A stretch of 64,000 bases of DNA. Source: Salinilacustrithrix sp034522155 (GTDB lineage: Bacteria; Actinomycetota; Acidimicrobiia; Acidimicrobiales; Salinilacustritrichaceae). The DNA is taken from contig JAXHLP010000014.1 in NCBI GenBank assembly GCA_034522155.1, positions 124,001 through 188,000 on the forward strand. The letters are read 5' to 3'. Positions 45,377-53,498 of the stretch are shown here, one piece after another. Position numbers and translations under genes: made by a program. The first letter of the stretch is position 1. Each line of letters opens with the position of its first letter. Below the pieces are notes generated by a model. The model had not been told where the DNA came from. It did not search any database and was given only the letters and a program-made list of their open reading frames with translations.

Positions 45377-45874
45377 ATGGCCGTCGAGATCGGTGCGCTG
45401 TACCGGGAGCACGCCGCCCGCGTGTGGCGGTACGCCCGGGCGCGCCTGCCGACGGATGCCGACGCCGAGGACGTGACCAGCGACGTGTTCACCCGGGCCA
45501 TGGGATCACTGCACCGATTCGACCCCGACCGGGGCACCGAGGCCGCCTGGATCACCGGCATCGCCCGCAACGCTGTCGCCGACCACTGGCGACGGCAGCG
45601 ACCCGAGGACCCCGCCGAACAGCCACCGGAGCCATCCGACCACGTTTGGCGAGACGATCCGGGGGAGCATGCCGCTCGAGCCGACTCGGCGGCCGATGTG
45701 CGCGCCCACGTCGGCTGTCTCAGCGAGCGGGAGCAGGAGGCGGTCGCCCTCCGCTTCGGCGCGGAGCTGTCCTCGCCGGAGATCGGCGCGGTCATGGGCA
45801 TCAGCCCGACGGCGGCGCGGATGCTCGTGCACCGCGCCGTCGCCAAGCTCCGGGAGGTGATCGACCATGGCTGA
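45377..45874 (+). CDS. ECF-family RNA polymerase sigma factor
   Basis: 165 residues. Region 2 (ADAEDVTSDVFTRAM and the WITGIARNAVADHWRR segment) and region 4 (LSEREQEAVALRFGAELSSPEIGAVMGISPTAARMLVHRAVAKLRE) are complete, with no C-terminal extension. A GAAGAAGGGG site lies upstream. The next gene, encoding a membrane protein with a soluble N-terminus, overlaps it by 8 bases and may be its regulator. Its placement between carotenoid blocks recalls light- or stress-induced carotenogenesis systems such as CarQ. Confidence 0.93.
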   Translation: MAVEIGALYREHAARVWRYARARLPTDADAEDVTSDVFTRAMGSLHRFDPDRGTEAAWITGIARNAVADHWRRQRPEDPAEQPPEPSDHVWRDDPGEHAARADSAADVRAHVGCLSEREQEAVALRFGAELSSPEIGAVMGISPTAARMLVHRAVAKLREVIDHG

Positions 45875-46460
45875 CGACGAGACCGAGTTCACGCCCGAGG
45901 AGATCGCCGAAGCCGACGCACTCGACGCCCAGATCGACGAGGCGCTCGCCGGCCGACCCCGGGCCGACACGCCCGACACGGTGCTCCTGCTCAGCGCCGC
46001 GATCCGGACCGATCCACCACCGTCGCTGGCCCACCGCGTCGAGGCCCGGCACGAGCACGTGCTCCGCCGGCGGTGGCGTCCGTTCCGGTACGCGGCCGCC
46101 GCCATGGCGTACCTGTTCATCTCCCAGGGCCTCGGCAGCCTGCTGTGGGGTGATTGGGTCGCCGAGGGCGTGGGCGACGACTTCAGCCCGCACGTGACCC
46201 GCGAGGCCGCGTTCGCGCTCATCGCCGTGGGCATCGCGGTGGCCGCCGGCGCGGTGGCCCGCCGGCTCGCACCGGTGTCTGCCGCGACCGGCGTCCCCCT
46301 TGCCATCGCCTTCGGCGTCGCCGGCGTCGGCGAGATCGGCGTGTTCGCGGCCGGCGCGGTGCTCCACCTCTCGCAAGGGGCGGTCGGCGTGATCCTGGCC
46401 GTCACGTTCTGGCGGTACTGGCGTGACATCCCGGGCCGGCGGGACGAAGACGGGGCATGA
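45867..46460 (+). CDS. Membrane protein coupled to the ECF sigma factor (putative anti-sigma)
   Basis: 197 residues. An acidic cytoplasmic N-terminal part of about 70 residues, with a basic stretch (HEHVLRRRWRPFRY) before the membrane, is followed by four helices. No zinc-binding anti-sigma Cys/His motif is present, so it is not a ZAS protein. Overlap with the sigma gene (8 bases) and this topology suggest a membrane anti-sigma factor of the CarR kind. This is inference. Confidence 0.7.
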   Translation: MADDETEFTPEEIAEADALDAQIDEALAGRPRADTPDTVLLLSAAIRTDPPPSLAHRVEARHEHVLRRRWRPFRYAAAAMAYLFISQGLGSLLWGDWVAEGVGDDFSPHVTREAAFALIAVGIAVAAGAVARRLAPVSAATGVPLAIAFGVAGVGEIGVFAAGAVLHLSQGAVGVILAVTFWRYWRDIPGRRDEDGA

Positions 46461-46921
46461 ACGACAGACCCGACATCGGGAACCGGCCCGTCGCGACGTG
46501 GGTCCGTCTCGCGCTCGTGGCGCTGGCAGTACCGAACCTGCTGACCGGACTGTGGGCGCTCGTCGATCCGCAAGGCTGGTTCGACGGGTTCCCCGGCTTC
46601 GACCCGCGCCTGGTCGCCGCCGAGCCGCCCTTCAACGAGCACCTCGCCACCGATGCCGGCGCGGGCCTCCTCGCCTCCGGGGTGGTGCTCCTCGCCGCCG
46701 CGTGGTTCGCCGACGGCCGCAGCGTCCGCCTCGGGCTCATCGCCTACGGCTGCTTCGCCATCCCCCACGCGGCCTGGCACACCGTGAATCCGTCCGAGCC
46801 GCTCACGGCTGCGGAGGACGTGCAGAACGCCACCACGCTCCTCGTCGCGGCCATCGCCACCATCGGGCTCTACGTGTACGTGTCGCGCGCCGCCCCTGGA
46901 ACCACGGAGGTTCCCGCATGA
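46457..46921 (+). CDS. Four-helix membrane protein of unknown function
   Basis: 154 residues, four membrane helices (VRLALVALAVPNLLTGLWAL first) with a FNEHLATDAGAGLL segment and a conserved-looking HAAWH between helices. It resembles DUF4345-type small membrane proteins. It is coupled by ATGA to the gene before it and again to the CMD gene after it, so all four genes from the sigma factor on form one operon. Confidence 0.75.
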   Translation: MNDRPDIGNRPVATWVRLALVALAVPNLLTGLWALVDPQGWFDGFPGFDPRLVAAEPPFNEHLATDAGAGLLASGVVLLAAAWFADGRSVRLGLIAYGCFAIPHAAWHTVNPSEPLTAAEDVQNATTLLVAAIATIGLYVYVSRAAPGTTEVPA

Positions 46922-47484
46922 AGGTCCTCGACCAACTCCGCACCGCACGGTCGGTCCTCGGTCAGGCCCGACGCAACCGCACGGACCTGATCCGGGCACT
47001 GGCCCGTCGACCACAGCTCCTCGCCGCCACCGGCGTCTTCGAGCTCGGGGTCGCGACCAGCGCCCGCGTCGACGCCCGGCTCAAGATCCTCGCCGAGCTC
47101 AAGGCGGCGTCGATCGTGGCGTGCGAGTACTGCCTCGACATCGGCTCGGCCATGGCCCGGCACGAGGGACTGACCGAGCGCCAACTCCGCGAGCTCCACC
47201 ACCACCGGACCAGCGACGCGTTCGACGAGACCGAGCGCACCGTGCTCGACCTGGCCGAGGCGCTGACCCGGGTGCCCTCCGTCGTGGACGACGACCTCCG
47301 CCGGCGTGTCGAGGCCACCCTGAGCCGGGCCCAGCAGGTGGAGCTCGTGACACTCATCGCGTGGGAGAACGAGCGCGCCCGTCTCAACCAGGGCCTCGGC
47401 ATCGCCCCCAGCGGCTTCAGCGACGGCCAGTACTGCGTGCTGCCCGAACCCGCCGCGACGACGGGAGACCGAACGTCCCCGTAG
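46918..47484 (+). CDS. Carboxymuconolactone decarboxylase-family (AhpD-like) protein
   Basis: 188 residues, helical. The AhpD-type redox motif Cys69-Glu-Tyr-Cys72 is followed by LDIGSAMARHEGLT. Proteins of this kind reduce peroxides or act as unspecific thiol oxidoreductases, and often belong to ECF sigma regulons. It overlaps the previous gene by 4 bases. Last gene of the sigma operon; crtA follows with its own promoter. Confidence 0.88.
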   Translation: MKVLDQLRTARSVLGQARRNRTDLIRALARRPQLLAATGVFELGVATSARVDARLKILAELKAASIVACEYCLDIGSAMARHEGLTERQLRELHHHRTSDAFDETERTVLDLAEALTRVPSVVDDDLRRRVEATLSRAQQVELVTLIAWENERARLNQGLGIAPSGFSDGQYCVLPEPAATTGDRTSP

Positions 47485-47487
47485 CGT
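47482..47487 (+). promoter_or_regulatory. -10 box of crtA
   Basis: TAGCGT, overlapping the TAG stop of the upstream CMD gene, lies 9 bases before ATG 47497. Confidence 0.45.
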
Positions 47488-47496
47488 CGATCAGCA

Positions 47497-48189
47497 ATGG
47501 TTCTGGCCTCGTTCCACCTGATCCGGTATCCGACCGGGGTCGCGGCTCGGCGCCTGCCCCTCGTCCCGCTCGACCGCCGGGCCCTCCGCGCCCGGTCGGG
47601 CGCACGGTTCGTGAAGCTCCTCGGCACGGGACGCGGCCAGCAGCTCGCCCGGTCGGCCGACCTGCGCCGATGGGCGGTCTTCGCCACCTGGCCCGACCGG
47701 GTCGGCCTCGAGTCGTTCCTCGCGAGCTCGCTGACCGAGCCGTGGGACGAGGCGGAGGAGCGCTATGACGTCGTCCTCGACCCGATCGGCGCACACGGCT
47801 CCTGGGATGGCGTCGACCCGATCGCCGGGACGACCGGCGAACCCGGCAGCGGGCCGATCGCTGTCCTGACCCGGGCGATGGTTCGCTGGCGCCGGGTGCC
47901 GACGTTCCTGCGCGCGGTACCAGCGGTCGACGACGCCACCGCGTCGGCCGGCGGTCTCCTGGCCGCGGCCGGGATCGGCGAGCTGCCGGTCGGACGCCAG
48001 GCCACCTTCAGCCTGTGGCGCGACGAGGCCGCCGTCCGGGACTTCGCCTACCGGGAGCCACGCCACGCCGAGGTCATCGAGCGGGCCCGCGACGAGGGTT
48101 GGTACGGCGAAGAGTGGTTCGCCCGGTTCCGACCGGTCGAGTCGTCAGGGACCTGGGACGGGATCGACCCGCTCGGGAGCGGGCCGTAG
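47497..48189 (+). CDS. crtA: Spheroidene monooxygenase-like carotenoid oxygenase
   Basis: 230 residues. CrtA family blocks are clear: RFVKLLGTGRGQQ, WAVFATWPD, GSWDGVDP, AVLTRAMVRWRR, QATFSLWRDEAAVRDFAYRE, HAEVI and GWYGEEWFARFRP. CrtA introduces keto groups at C-2 of acyclic carotenoids that carry a modified psi-end. That fits the CruF/CrtD-like enzymes encoded 9 kb away. Its last 45 bases are antisense to the end of crtZ. Confidence 0.88.
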   Translation: MVLASFHLIRYPTGVAARRLPLVPLDRRALRARSGARFVKLLGTGRGQQLARSADLRRWAVFATWPDRVGLESFLASSLTEPWDEAEERYDVVLDPIGAHGSWDGVDPIAGTTGEPGSGPIAVLTRAMVRWRRVPTFLRAVPAVDDATASAGGLLAAAGIGELPVGRQATFSLWRDEAAVRDFAYREPRHAEVIERARDEGWYGEEWFARFRPVESSGTWDGIDPLGSGP

Positions 48190-48654
48190 GCGAGCTCGGC
48201 GGTCTCGCTCGAGTTCGCGGAGCTCGGCGGGCACCACGGGCGCCAACATGCCGTAGGGCTCGCCCCCGTAGCGGTGGTGCAGATCGTGGGCCGCGGCGAG
48301 GCGGTCGAGGCCCGCTCGGCGGCGACGTTCGCCCAGCCGCTCGTGGATGTAGACGTCGTGGACGTACGCGTACGACGCGCCGTACAGGGTGACGCCCACG
48401 CACACCGGGAGCAGGACGCCGAACCCGTCGAGGTTGAAGCCGACGGCCAGGGCGATGATCGTGATCGACGCGAAGATCACCGGGAACGCGTCGTTGGCCT
48501 CGAAGAACCCGACGTCTCGACGCGACGGCCAGTTGCGGTGGTGCGAGCGGTGCAGGCGACGGCCGAGCCCGTGCATCACGAAGCGGTGGGCGAGGTAGGT
48601 CGCCGGCTCCATCAACACGTACGAGACGGCCACGATCGCGAGCACTGGGATCAT
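48145..48654 (-). CDS. crtZ: Beta-carotene hydroxylase, CrtZ type
   Basis: 169 residues. Four membrane segments and the four histidine boxes of the non-heme diiron hydroxylases are present: HRFVMHG, HRSHH, HDVYIHERL and HDLHH. It hydroxylates beta-rings at C-3. ATG 48654 overlaps the crtYd stop (ATGA). The gene ends inside the 3' end of the convergent crtA. Confidence 0.92.
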   Translation of the reverse strand: MIPVLAIVAVSYVLMEPATYLAHRFVMHGLGRRLHRSHHRNWPSRRDVGFFEANDAFPVIFASITIIALAVGFNLDGFGVLLPVCVGVTLYGASYAYVHDVYIHERLGERRRRAGLDRLAAAHDLHHRYGGEPYGMLAPVVPAELRELERDRRARLRPAPERVDPVPGP

Positions 48655-48986
48655 GGCTCGGGCGCCCACGGGGCCGGGTCGTCCGCGGTGTCCTGGCGGA
48701 CCCAGAACAGCAGCACGAGGGTGACCAGGCTGAAGCCGAACAGGTAGTCCTCGACCGGGATGTCGAACGGGAACCGCCACGGCGTCTTCGCGGACGGGTC
48801 GTACTGCACGATCGGCGCCGACAGTTTGGTGAGCCACCCGTTGACCAGGACCATGAAGAACAGGCAGATCCCGAGCGTGTACCAGTACGAGGCGCTGCGG
48901 AACAGACCGGTGTGCAACCACCGCTTCTCGACCGCGACCACGGCCACGACCGACGCGGCCGCTGCGACCGTGTACTCGTACATCAT
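48651..48986 (-). CDS. crtYd: Lycopene cyclase subunit CrtYd
   Basis: 111 residues, three membrane helices, with the family motif FDIPVEDYLFGF. Heterodimeric actinobacterial cyclases consist of CrtYc and CrtYd, which are coded here in order and coupled: ATG 48986 overlaps the crtYc stop. It forms beta- or epsilon-ionone rings at lycopene ends. Confidence 0.92.
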   Translation of the reverse strand: MMYEYTVAAAASVVAVVAVEKRWLHTGLFRSASYWYTLGICLFFMVLVNGWLTKLSAPIVQYDPSAKTPWRFPFDIPVEDYLFGFSLVTLVLLFWVRQDTADDPAPWAPEP

Positions 48987-49294
48987 CGCTTCAAGGTGTA
49001 GCGCGAGGCTTCGAAGGTCAGCAACGCGCACACGGGGATCACGAGGAAGAACACCAGCTCCTCGACGGGCAGGTCGCCGGGCAGGAGCCACCCGGTCACG
49101 TACTCCTCGGCGAAGCGCCAGTGGCCGAGCGCGATGGCGATCACGTCCCAGACCACGAACACGACCACGGCGGGGGCGAGCGCCCGGAGAAGCCGAACCG
49201 GTCGCCGGTAGACGCGGGCCCGGAACACGAACTCGAGCGGCAACGTCACCGCCAGACACGCCCCCATGAGCAACAGGTACTGGAAGCGGTCCAT
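48983..49294 (-). CDS. crtYc: Lycopene cyclase subunit CrtYc
   Basis: 103 residues from ATG 49294 (MDRFQYLLLMGACLAVTLPL), three membrane helices, motif LPVEELVFFLVIP. An ATG at 49303 adds three residues but lies only 2 bases from the -10 box (49306-49311), upstream of the likely transcription start, so 49294 is preferred. First gene of the leftward crtYc-crtYd-crtZ operon. Confidence 0.9.
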   Translation of the reverse strand: MDRFQYLLLMGACLAVTLPLEFVFRARVYRRPVRLLRALAPAVVVFVVWDVIAIALGHWRFAEEYVTGWLLPGDLPVEELVFFLVIPVCALLTFEASRYTLKR

Positions 49295-49305
49295 CTCGGA
49301 CATCG

Positions 49306-49315
49306 ACGGTAGCCT
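49306..49315. promoter_or_regulatory. Overlapping divergent -10 boxes of crtYc and the GGDEF/EAL gene
   Basis: Leftward TACCGT (49306-49311) serves crtYc, and rightward TAGCCT (49310-49315) lies 9 bases before GTG 49325. The two share two bases, the same arrangement as at 43660-43669. Confidence 0.55.
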
Positions 49316-49324
49316 CGCCGGCCT

Positions 49325-52132
49325 GTGCGTGAGCGGCGGGACGAATCCGATGGCGGCGAGAGGGTCGATCCCGGCGCGTTCGGATGGCTCGACCGGCTGT
49401 TCTCGCTGAGCGCCGAAATGCTCGTCATCCAGCGCGCCGCCGACCTCCGCACCGACTATGTGAGCCCGAGCGTCGAGTCGCTGCTGGGGATGCCGGCCGA
49501 GGAAGCCGTCGCACGTTGGGCCGAGATCATCCACGTCGACGACCAGCCCGAGCTGGGGGAGATACGTCGGTGGGTGGCAGCCGAGGTCGGACGCGAGGAC
49601 CGCACCCGCGCCCGGCTCTGGCACGCCGACGGTCGCCTCCGCCACTTCGAGGTGACGATGGCCAACCACGGTGAGGACCCGATCGTGGGCGGGATCCTGA
49701 TCCGGGGCCGTGACGTCACCAGCATGGTCGAGACCGAGGCCGAGCTCCAACGCTCCCGCGCCCGCTTCGAGGCCATCGTCACCCGTGGCCCCGGCGCCAC
49801 GCTCCTCGCCAACGTCGACGGACGGATCCAGTTCGCGAGCGAGAGCATCCGCCGGCTCATCGGGCACGACCCCGGCGACCTGACGGGTCGCCAAGGCCTG
49901 CGGTTCATCCATCCCGACGACCGTGACCAGGCGACCAACGACTTCGCCGGGCTTCGCGAGGCCACCGGCCAGGCCGAGACGACCCTGCGCGTCCTGCGCG
50001 CCGACGGGGGCTACGAGTGGATCGGCTTCACGGCCATCAACCGGCTCGACGACCCCGACCTCGGCACCATCGTGTTCTCGATGCGGACGGTGAACGAGGA
50101 GATGCTCGCCGAGCGACGCATCGAGCGCCTGCTCCGGAACTCGTCCGGCGCGTCGCTCGTGCTGAACACCGACGGAGAGATCACCTGGTCGACCCCCGGC
50201 GTGGAACAGGTCATCGGGCATCACCGGTCCCTGGGCCCCGAGGCCATGGCGGATCTGGTCGCCGACCAGGACGTGGCCTCGGCCTACGAGACCTTCCACA
50301 AGGCCCTCGACGCGCCACCCGAGGCCACCTTCCGGTTGCTCGCACGGGCCGGCCCTTCGGAGCGCAAGGGCTGGGTCGACATCACCGTGACCAATGCGAT
50401 CGACGACCCCGCGATCGCCGGCGTGATCGTCAATGTCCGCGACGTCGACGACGCGGTGCGAGCCGGCGCCACCGGGCATCGGTTGAGCGAGGTGCTCGAG
50501 AACACCACCGACATGGTCTGCATGTACGACCGAGACCTCAACCGCGTCTGGGCCAACGCCACCGCCACCGAGATCCTCGGACCCTCGCCGGTCCCGCCGG
50601 ACGAGGCGTTCGACCAGCTCCCGGCAGAGCTGCGGGAGCTCCCCCACCAGGTCCGCGACACGGGGTCGTGGCGGGGCGAGGTCACGATCCAGGCGCAGGA
50701 CGGCCGATCCATCCCGATCGAGGCGACCACGCTGCTCCACACCGGCGCCGACGGCGAGGAGTACCTCTCGCTGATCGCCCGCGACATCTCCGAGCGCAAG
50801 GCGTTCGAAGCCCAGCTCGAGGCCCGGGCGCGCCACGATCCGCTCACCGGCCTCCCCAACCGCCTCTACCTGTCCGAAGTGCTGGGGGCGAGCCTGGCCC
50901 GCGACGACGATGTCGCACTCCTTTTCCTCGACCTCGACCAGTTCAAGGCGGTCAACGACTCCCAGGGCCACGACGCCGGCGACCAGCTGCTGGTGACCGC
51001 GGCGGAACGCCTGCGACGCTCGCTCCGGCCGTCCGATCTGGTGGCCCGCTTCGGCGGCGACGAGTTCATCGTCCTGCTCCCTGGTGTGAGCACCAGCGAG
51101 CAGGCCCGCCCGCTCGCCGAGCGCGTGCTCGACCAGCTGCGCGGTCCCGTGCAGCTGGGGCCGATCAAGGTGTATCTCACCGGCAGCGCGGGCATCGCCC
51201 TGGCCCGCGGAACCGACGCGACCACGCTCATCAGCAACGCCGACGCGGCGATGTACAAGGCCAAGGCCGAAGGACGCGACCGCGTCGCGGTCTTCACCTC
51301 CGAGCTCCGGGCCCGGACCGAGGACCGGCTCGGCATCGCCCACGCGCTCGGCGAGGCCATCGACCGTGGGGCGCTCGACGTGTGGTTCCAGCCCATGGTC
51401 GACACCCACCACCACCGGCCGCAGCTGGTCGAGGCACTCGTCCGATGGACCGGTCTCGACGGACGCATGGCCGACACCCAGCAGGTCATCGAGGTGGCCG
51501 AGGAGAGCGGCCTCATCGCCCGACTCGGCGAAACGGTGATCGAGTCGACCTGCGCGGCCATCGCCACGCTCGGCCCGGTCGCCGACGGCCTCCGGTTCGC
51601 CGTCAACCTGTCGGCTCACCAGCTCACCGACCATGGTCTTCCCGACGCGCTCGAGACGTCGATGGCCCGTCACGGCGTCGATCCGACCCAGCTCGTGTGC
51701 GAGATCACCGAGAGCGCGGTGATGCTCGACGTGGAGACCTCGGCGGCCATGCTCGAACGCATCCACGCGCTGGGCATCGGCATCGCCATCGACGACTTCG
51801 GCACCGGCTACTCGTCGCTCGCCTATCTCCAACGCTTCCCGGTCCAGGTGCTCAAGATCGACCGCGAGTTCGTTCGCGGGTTGCACCTCGATGCCGACTG
51901 GAAGCGCTCGCTCGCCGCCGGGATCATCTCGCTCGGTCATTCGCTCGGACTGCACATCGTGGCCGAGGGGGTCGAGGAAGCCGAGCAGGCCGAGGTGCTC
52001 GCCCTGCTCGGGTGCGACAAGCTGCAGGGGTTCCTGTTCGCCGAACCGACGCCGGTCGACGAGCTCCCCGACGCGCTGGCGCGCCTCGGTCACCGACGAG
52101 AGCGGGATCCGACCCGGATCGGGCAGGACTAG
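49325..52132 (+). CDS. PAS-GGDEF-EAL cyclic-di-GMP signalling protein
   Basis: 935 residues, no membrane segment. Four PAS-type sensor domains (about residues 20-125, 145-260, 265-385, 390-505) precede a GGDEF domain with an intact active site (RFGGDEF, near residue 575) and an RxxD product-inhibition site (RPSD) five residues before it. An EAL domain follows with EALVRW (near residue 702) and DDFGTGYSSLAYL. Both synthesis and hydrolysis of c-di-GMP look possible. It is divergent from the cyclase genes with overlapping promoters. GTG 49325 is the start. Confidence 0.93.
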   Translation: MRERRDESDGGERVDPGAFGWLDRLFSLSAEMLVIQRAADLRTDYVSPSVESLLGMPAEEAVARWAEIIHVDDQPELGEIRRWVAAEVGREDRTRARLWHADGRLRHFEVTMANHGEDPIVGGILIRGRDVTSMVETEAELQRSRARFEAIVTRGPGATLLANVDGRIQFASESIRRLIGHDPGDLTGRQGLRFIHPDDRDQATNDFAGLREATGQAETTLRVLRADGGYEWIGFTAINRLDDPDLGTIVFSMRTVNEEMLAERRIERLLRNSSGASLVLNTDGEITWSTPGVEQVIGHHRSLGPEAMADLVADQDVASAYETFHKALDAPPEATFRLLARAGPSERKGWVDITVTNAIDDPAIAGVIVNVRDVDDAVRAGATGHRLSEVLENTTDMVCMYDRDLNRVWANATATEILGPSPVPPDEAFDQLPAELRELPHQVRDTGSWRGEVTIQAQDGRSIPIEATTLLHTGADGEEYLSLIARDISERKAFEAQLEARARHDPLTGLPNRLYLSEVLGASLARDDDVALLFLDLDQFKAVNDSQGHDAGDQLLVTAAERLRRSLRPSDLVARFGGDEFIVLLPGVSTSEQARPLAERVLDQLRGPVQLGPIKVYLTGSAGIALARGTDATTLISNADAAMYKAKAEGRDRVAVFTSELRARTEDRLGIAHALGEAIDRGALDVWFQPMVDTHHHRPQLVEALVRWTGLDGRMADTQQVIEVAEESGLIARLGETVIESTCAAIATLGPVADGLRFAVNLSAHQLTDHGLPDALETSMARHGVDPTQLVCEITESAVMLDVETSAAMLERIHALGIGIAIDDFGTGYSSLAYLQRFPVQVLKIDREFVRGLHLDADWKRSLAAGIISLGHSLGLHIVAEGVEEAEQAEVLALLGCDKLQGFLFAEPTPVDELPDALARLGHRRERDPTRIGQD

Positions 52133-52135
52133 CGT
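52130..52135 (+). promoter_or_regulatory. -10 box overlapping the stop codon of the GGDEF/EAL gene
   Basis: TAGCGT includes the TAG stop and lies 10 bases before ATG 52146 of the flippase gene. Confidence 0.4.
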
Positions 52136-52145
52136 TCGGGCGGAG

Positions 52146-53495
52146 ATGGCCGCCTCCGACACCACGACCCGCCGGCCCGGTCCACGGCAGCGACTCAGCA
52201 ACCGAGCGGGCTCGCACCGCCATCTGCTCGCAGGGTCGGCGACGATGGTCGTGGGTGCGGCAGCGCAGGCGGTCACCGGTGCCATCTTCTGGTTGGTCGC
52301 GGCGCGCATCGACACCGCCGACGACGTCGGCCGGGCCACGGCCCTGTTCACCTCCACGCTGTTCATCGCCTACCTCGCGGGCCTCGGCCTGCAGGTCTGC
52401 CTCGCCCGGTACGCACCCGACCGCACCCGCGAGTCCCACACCGTCTTCGCCTGGGGCGTGCTCGCCACCGCCCTCGCCGCCGCGGTGATCGGACTCGCCT
52501 ACCTGTTCGTGGTCGACACCGAGGCGACCGACGCGCTCATCGACTGGCACCCGATCGCCGGTCCCGCGTACTTCGCCCTCACATCGGTCGGCTCGGCGCT
52601 GACGCTGATCGTCGATGTTCGGTGGATGACGGTCCGGCGCTGGTCGCTGGTGCTCGGCCGGGTCTCGGTGGTCGGCCTGTTGCGCTTCCCGCTGCTGCTC
52701 GTGCCCTCGGGCGGCGAGGAGACCGTCCACCTGTTCGTGATCGCCTCGTTCCCGCTGCTGCTCACCGGCGTGGTCGGCGTGCTGACCATGCCCCACATCA
52801 CCGGCGACCGCCACCGTCTCTTCCCCCTGCCCGATTCCCGCCGCGCCGCGTTCCGGTACTCGATGGTCAACTACCTGTCGACCCTCGCCTACCAGGCACC
52901 GCAGTTCGTGTTGCCGGTCATCGTGCTCCTGTCGGTCGATCCCACCGAGAACGCCGCGTTCTACGTGGCGTGGGGCATCACCACCCTCACGCTCTACGTG
53001 CCCATGGCGATCGGCCAGGCCCTGCTCGCCGAGGGAGGCAAGGGCGGCACCGAACTGCGCGCGCAGGTCCGGGTGATCCTGCTGCTCACCACCGGCCTGA
53101 TGTCGGCGGCGACCGCGGTCGCGTTCGTCGGCCGCGACCTGATCACCGTCGTCTACGGCGACGACTACGCCGACGCGGCGCGCGTCATGCCGATCCTCGT
53201 CGCGGCCTGCATCCCGTGGGCGATCACGTCGGTGTTCCTCACCGAGGCCCGGGTGGTGCACCGCAACGTCGACACGGTGGCGATCACGCTGTCGTTGACG
53301 ATCGCCATCCTGGTTCCCGCGCTGTTGCTGGTGCCCGACGAGGGGATCGACGGGGCGACCACGGCGTTCGTGATCGGCAACGTCGTCGCCGCGACCGTGG
53401 CCACGGCCAGCCACCTGTTCCGCCGTACCCAGCCGGTGCCACCCGACGAGATCGGGGTCGATCCCATGGAGGAGGAACTGCTCCTCCATCCCTGA
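52146..53495 (+). CDS. Oligosaccharide flippase-like membrane protein (MVF/Wzx superfamily)
   Basis: 449 residues with about twelve membrane helices and no large soluble domain. The N-terminus (LLAGSATMVVGAAAQAVTGA, WLVAARIDTADDVGRATALF) matches the polysaccharide flippase fold, where the helix-1 to helix-2 loop contains a DxGRATA-type segment. It likely moves a lipid-linked sugar across the membrane. The substrate is unknown and no glycosyltransferase cluster surrounds it. It ends 3 bases from the convergent mannosidase stop. Confidence 0.85.
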   Translation: MAASDTTTRRPGPRQRLSNRAGSHRHLLAGSATMVVGAAAQAVTGAIFWLVAARIDTADDVGRATALFTSTLFIAYLAGLGLQVCLARYAPDRTRESHTVFAWGVLATALAAAVIGLAYLFVVDTEATDALIDWHPIAGPAYFALTSVGSALTLIVDVRWMTVRRWSLVLGRVSVVGLLRFPLLLVPSGGEETVHLFVIASFPLLLTGVVGVLTMPHITGDRHRLFPLPDSRRAAFRYSMVNYLSTLAYQAPQFVLPVIVLLSVDPTENAAFYVAWGITTLTLYVPMAIGQALLAEGGKGGTELRAQVRVILLLTTGLMSAATAVAFVGRDLITVVYGDDYADAARVMPILVAACIPWAITSVFLTEARVVHRNVDTVAITLSLTIAILVPALLLVPDEGIDGATTAFVIGNVVAATVATASHLFRRTQPVPPDEIGVDPMEEELLLHP

Positions 53496-53498
53496 TTC

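Noticed and set aside
48983..52366. 1127-codon minus-strand open frame through the GGDEF/EAL gene
   Set aside because: Only its last 104 codons (crtYc) are real. The rest is the antisense of a gene with PAS, GGDEF and EAL motifs.
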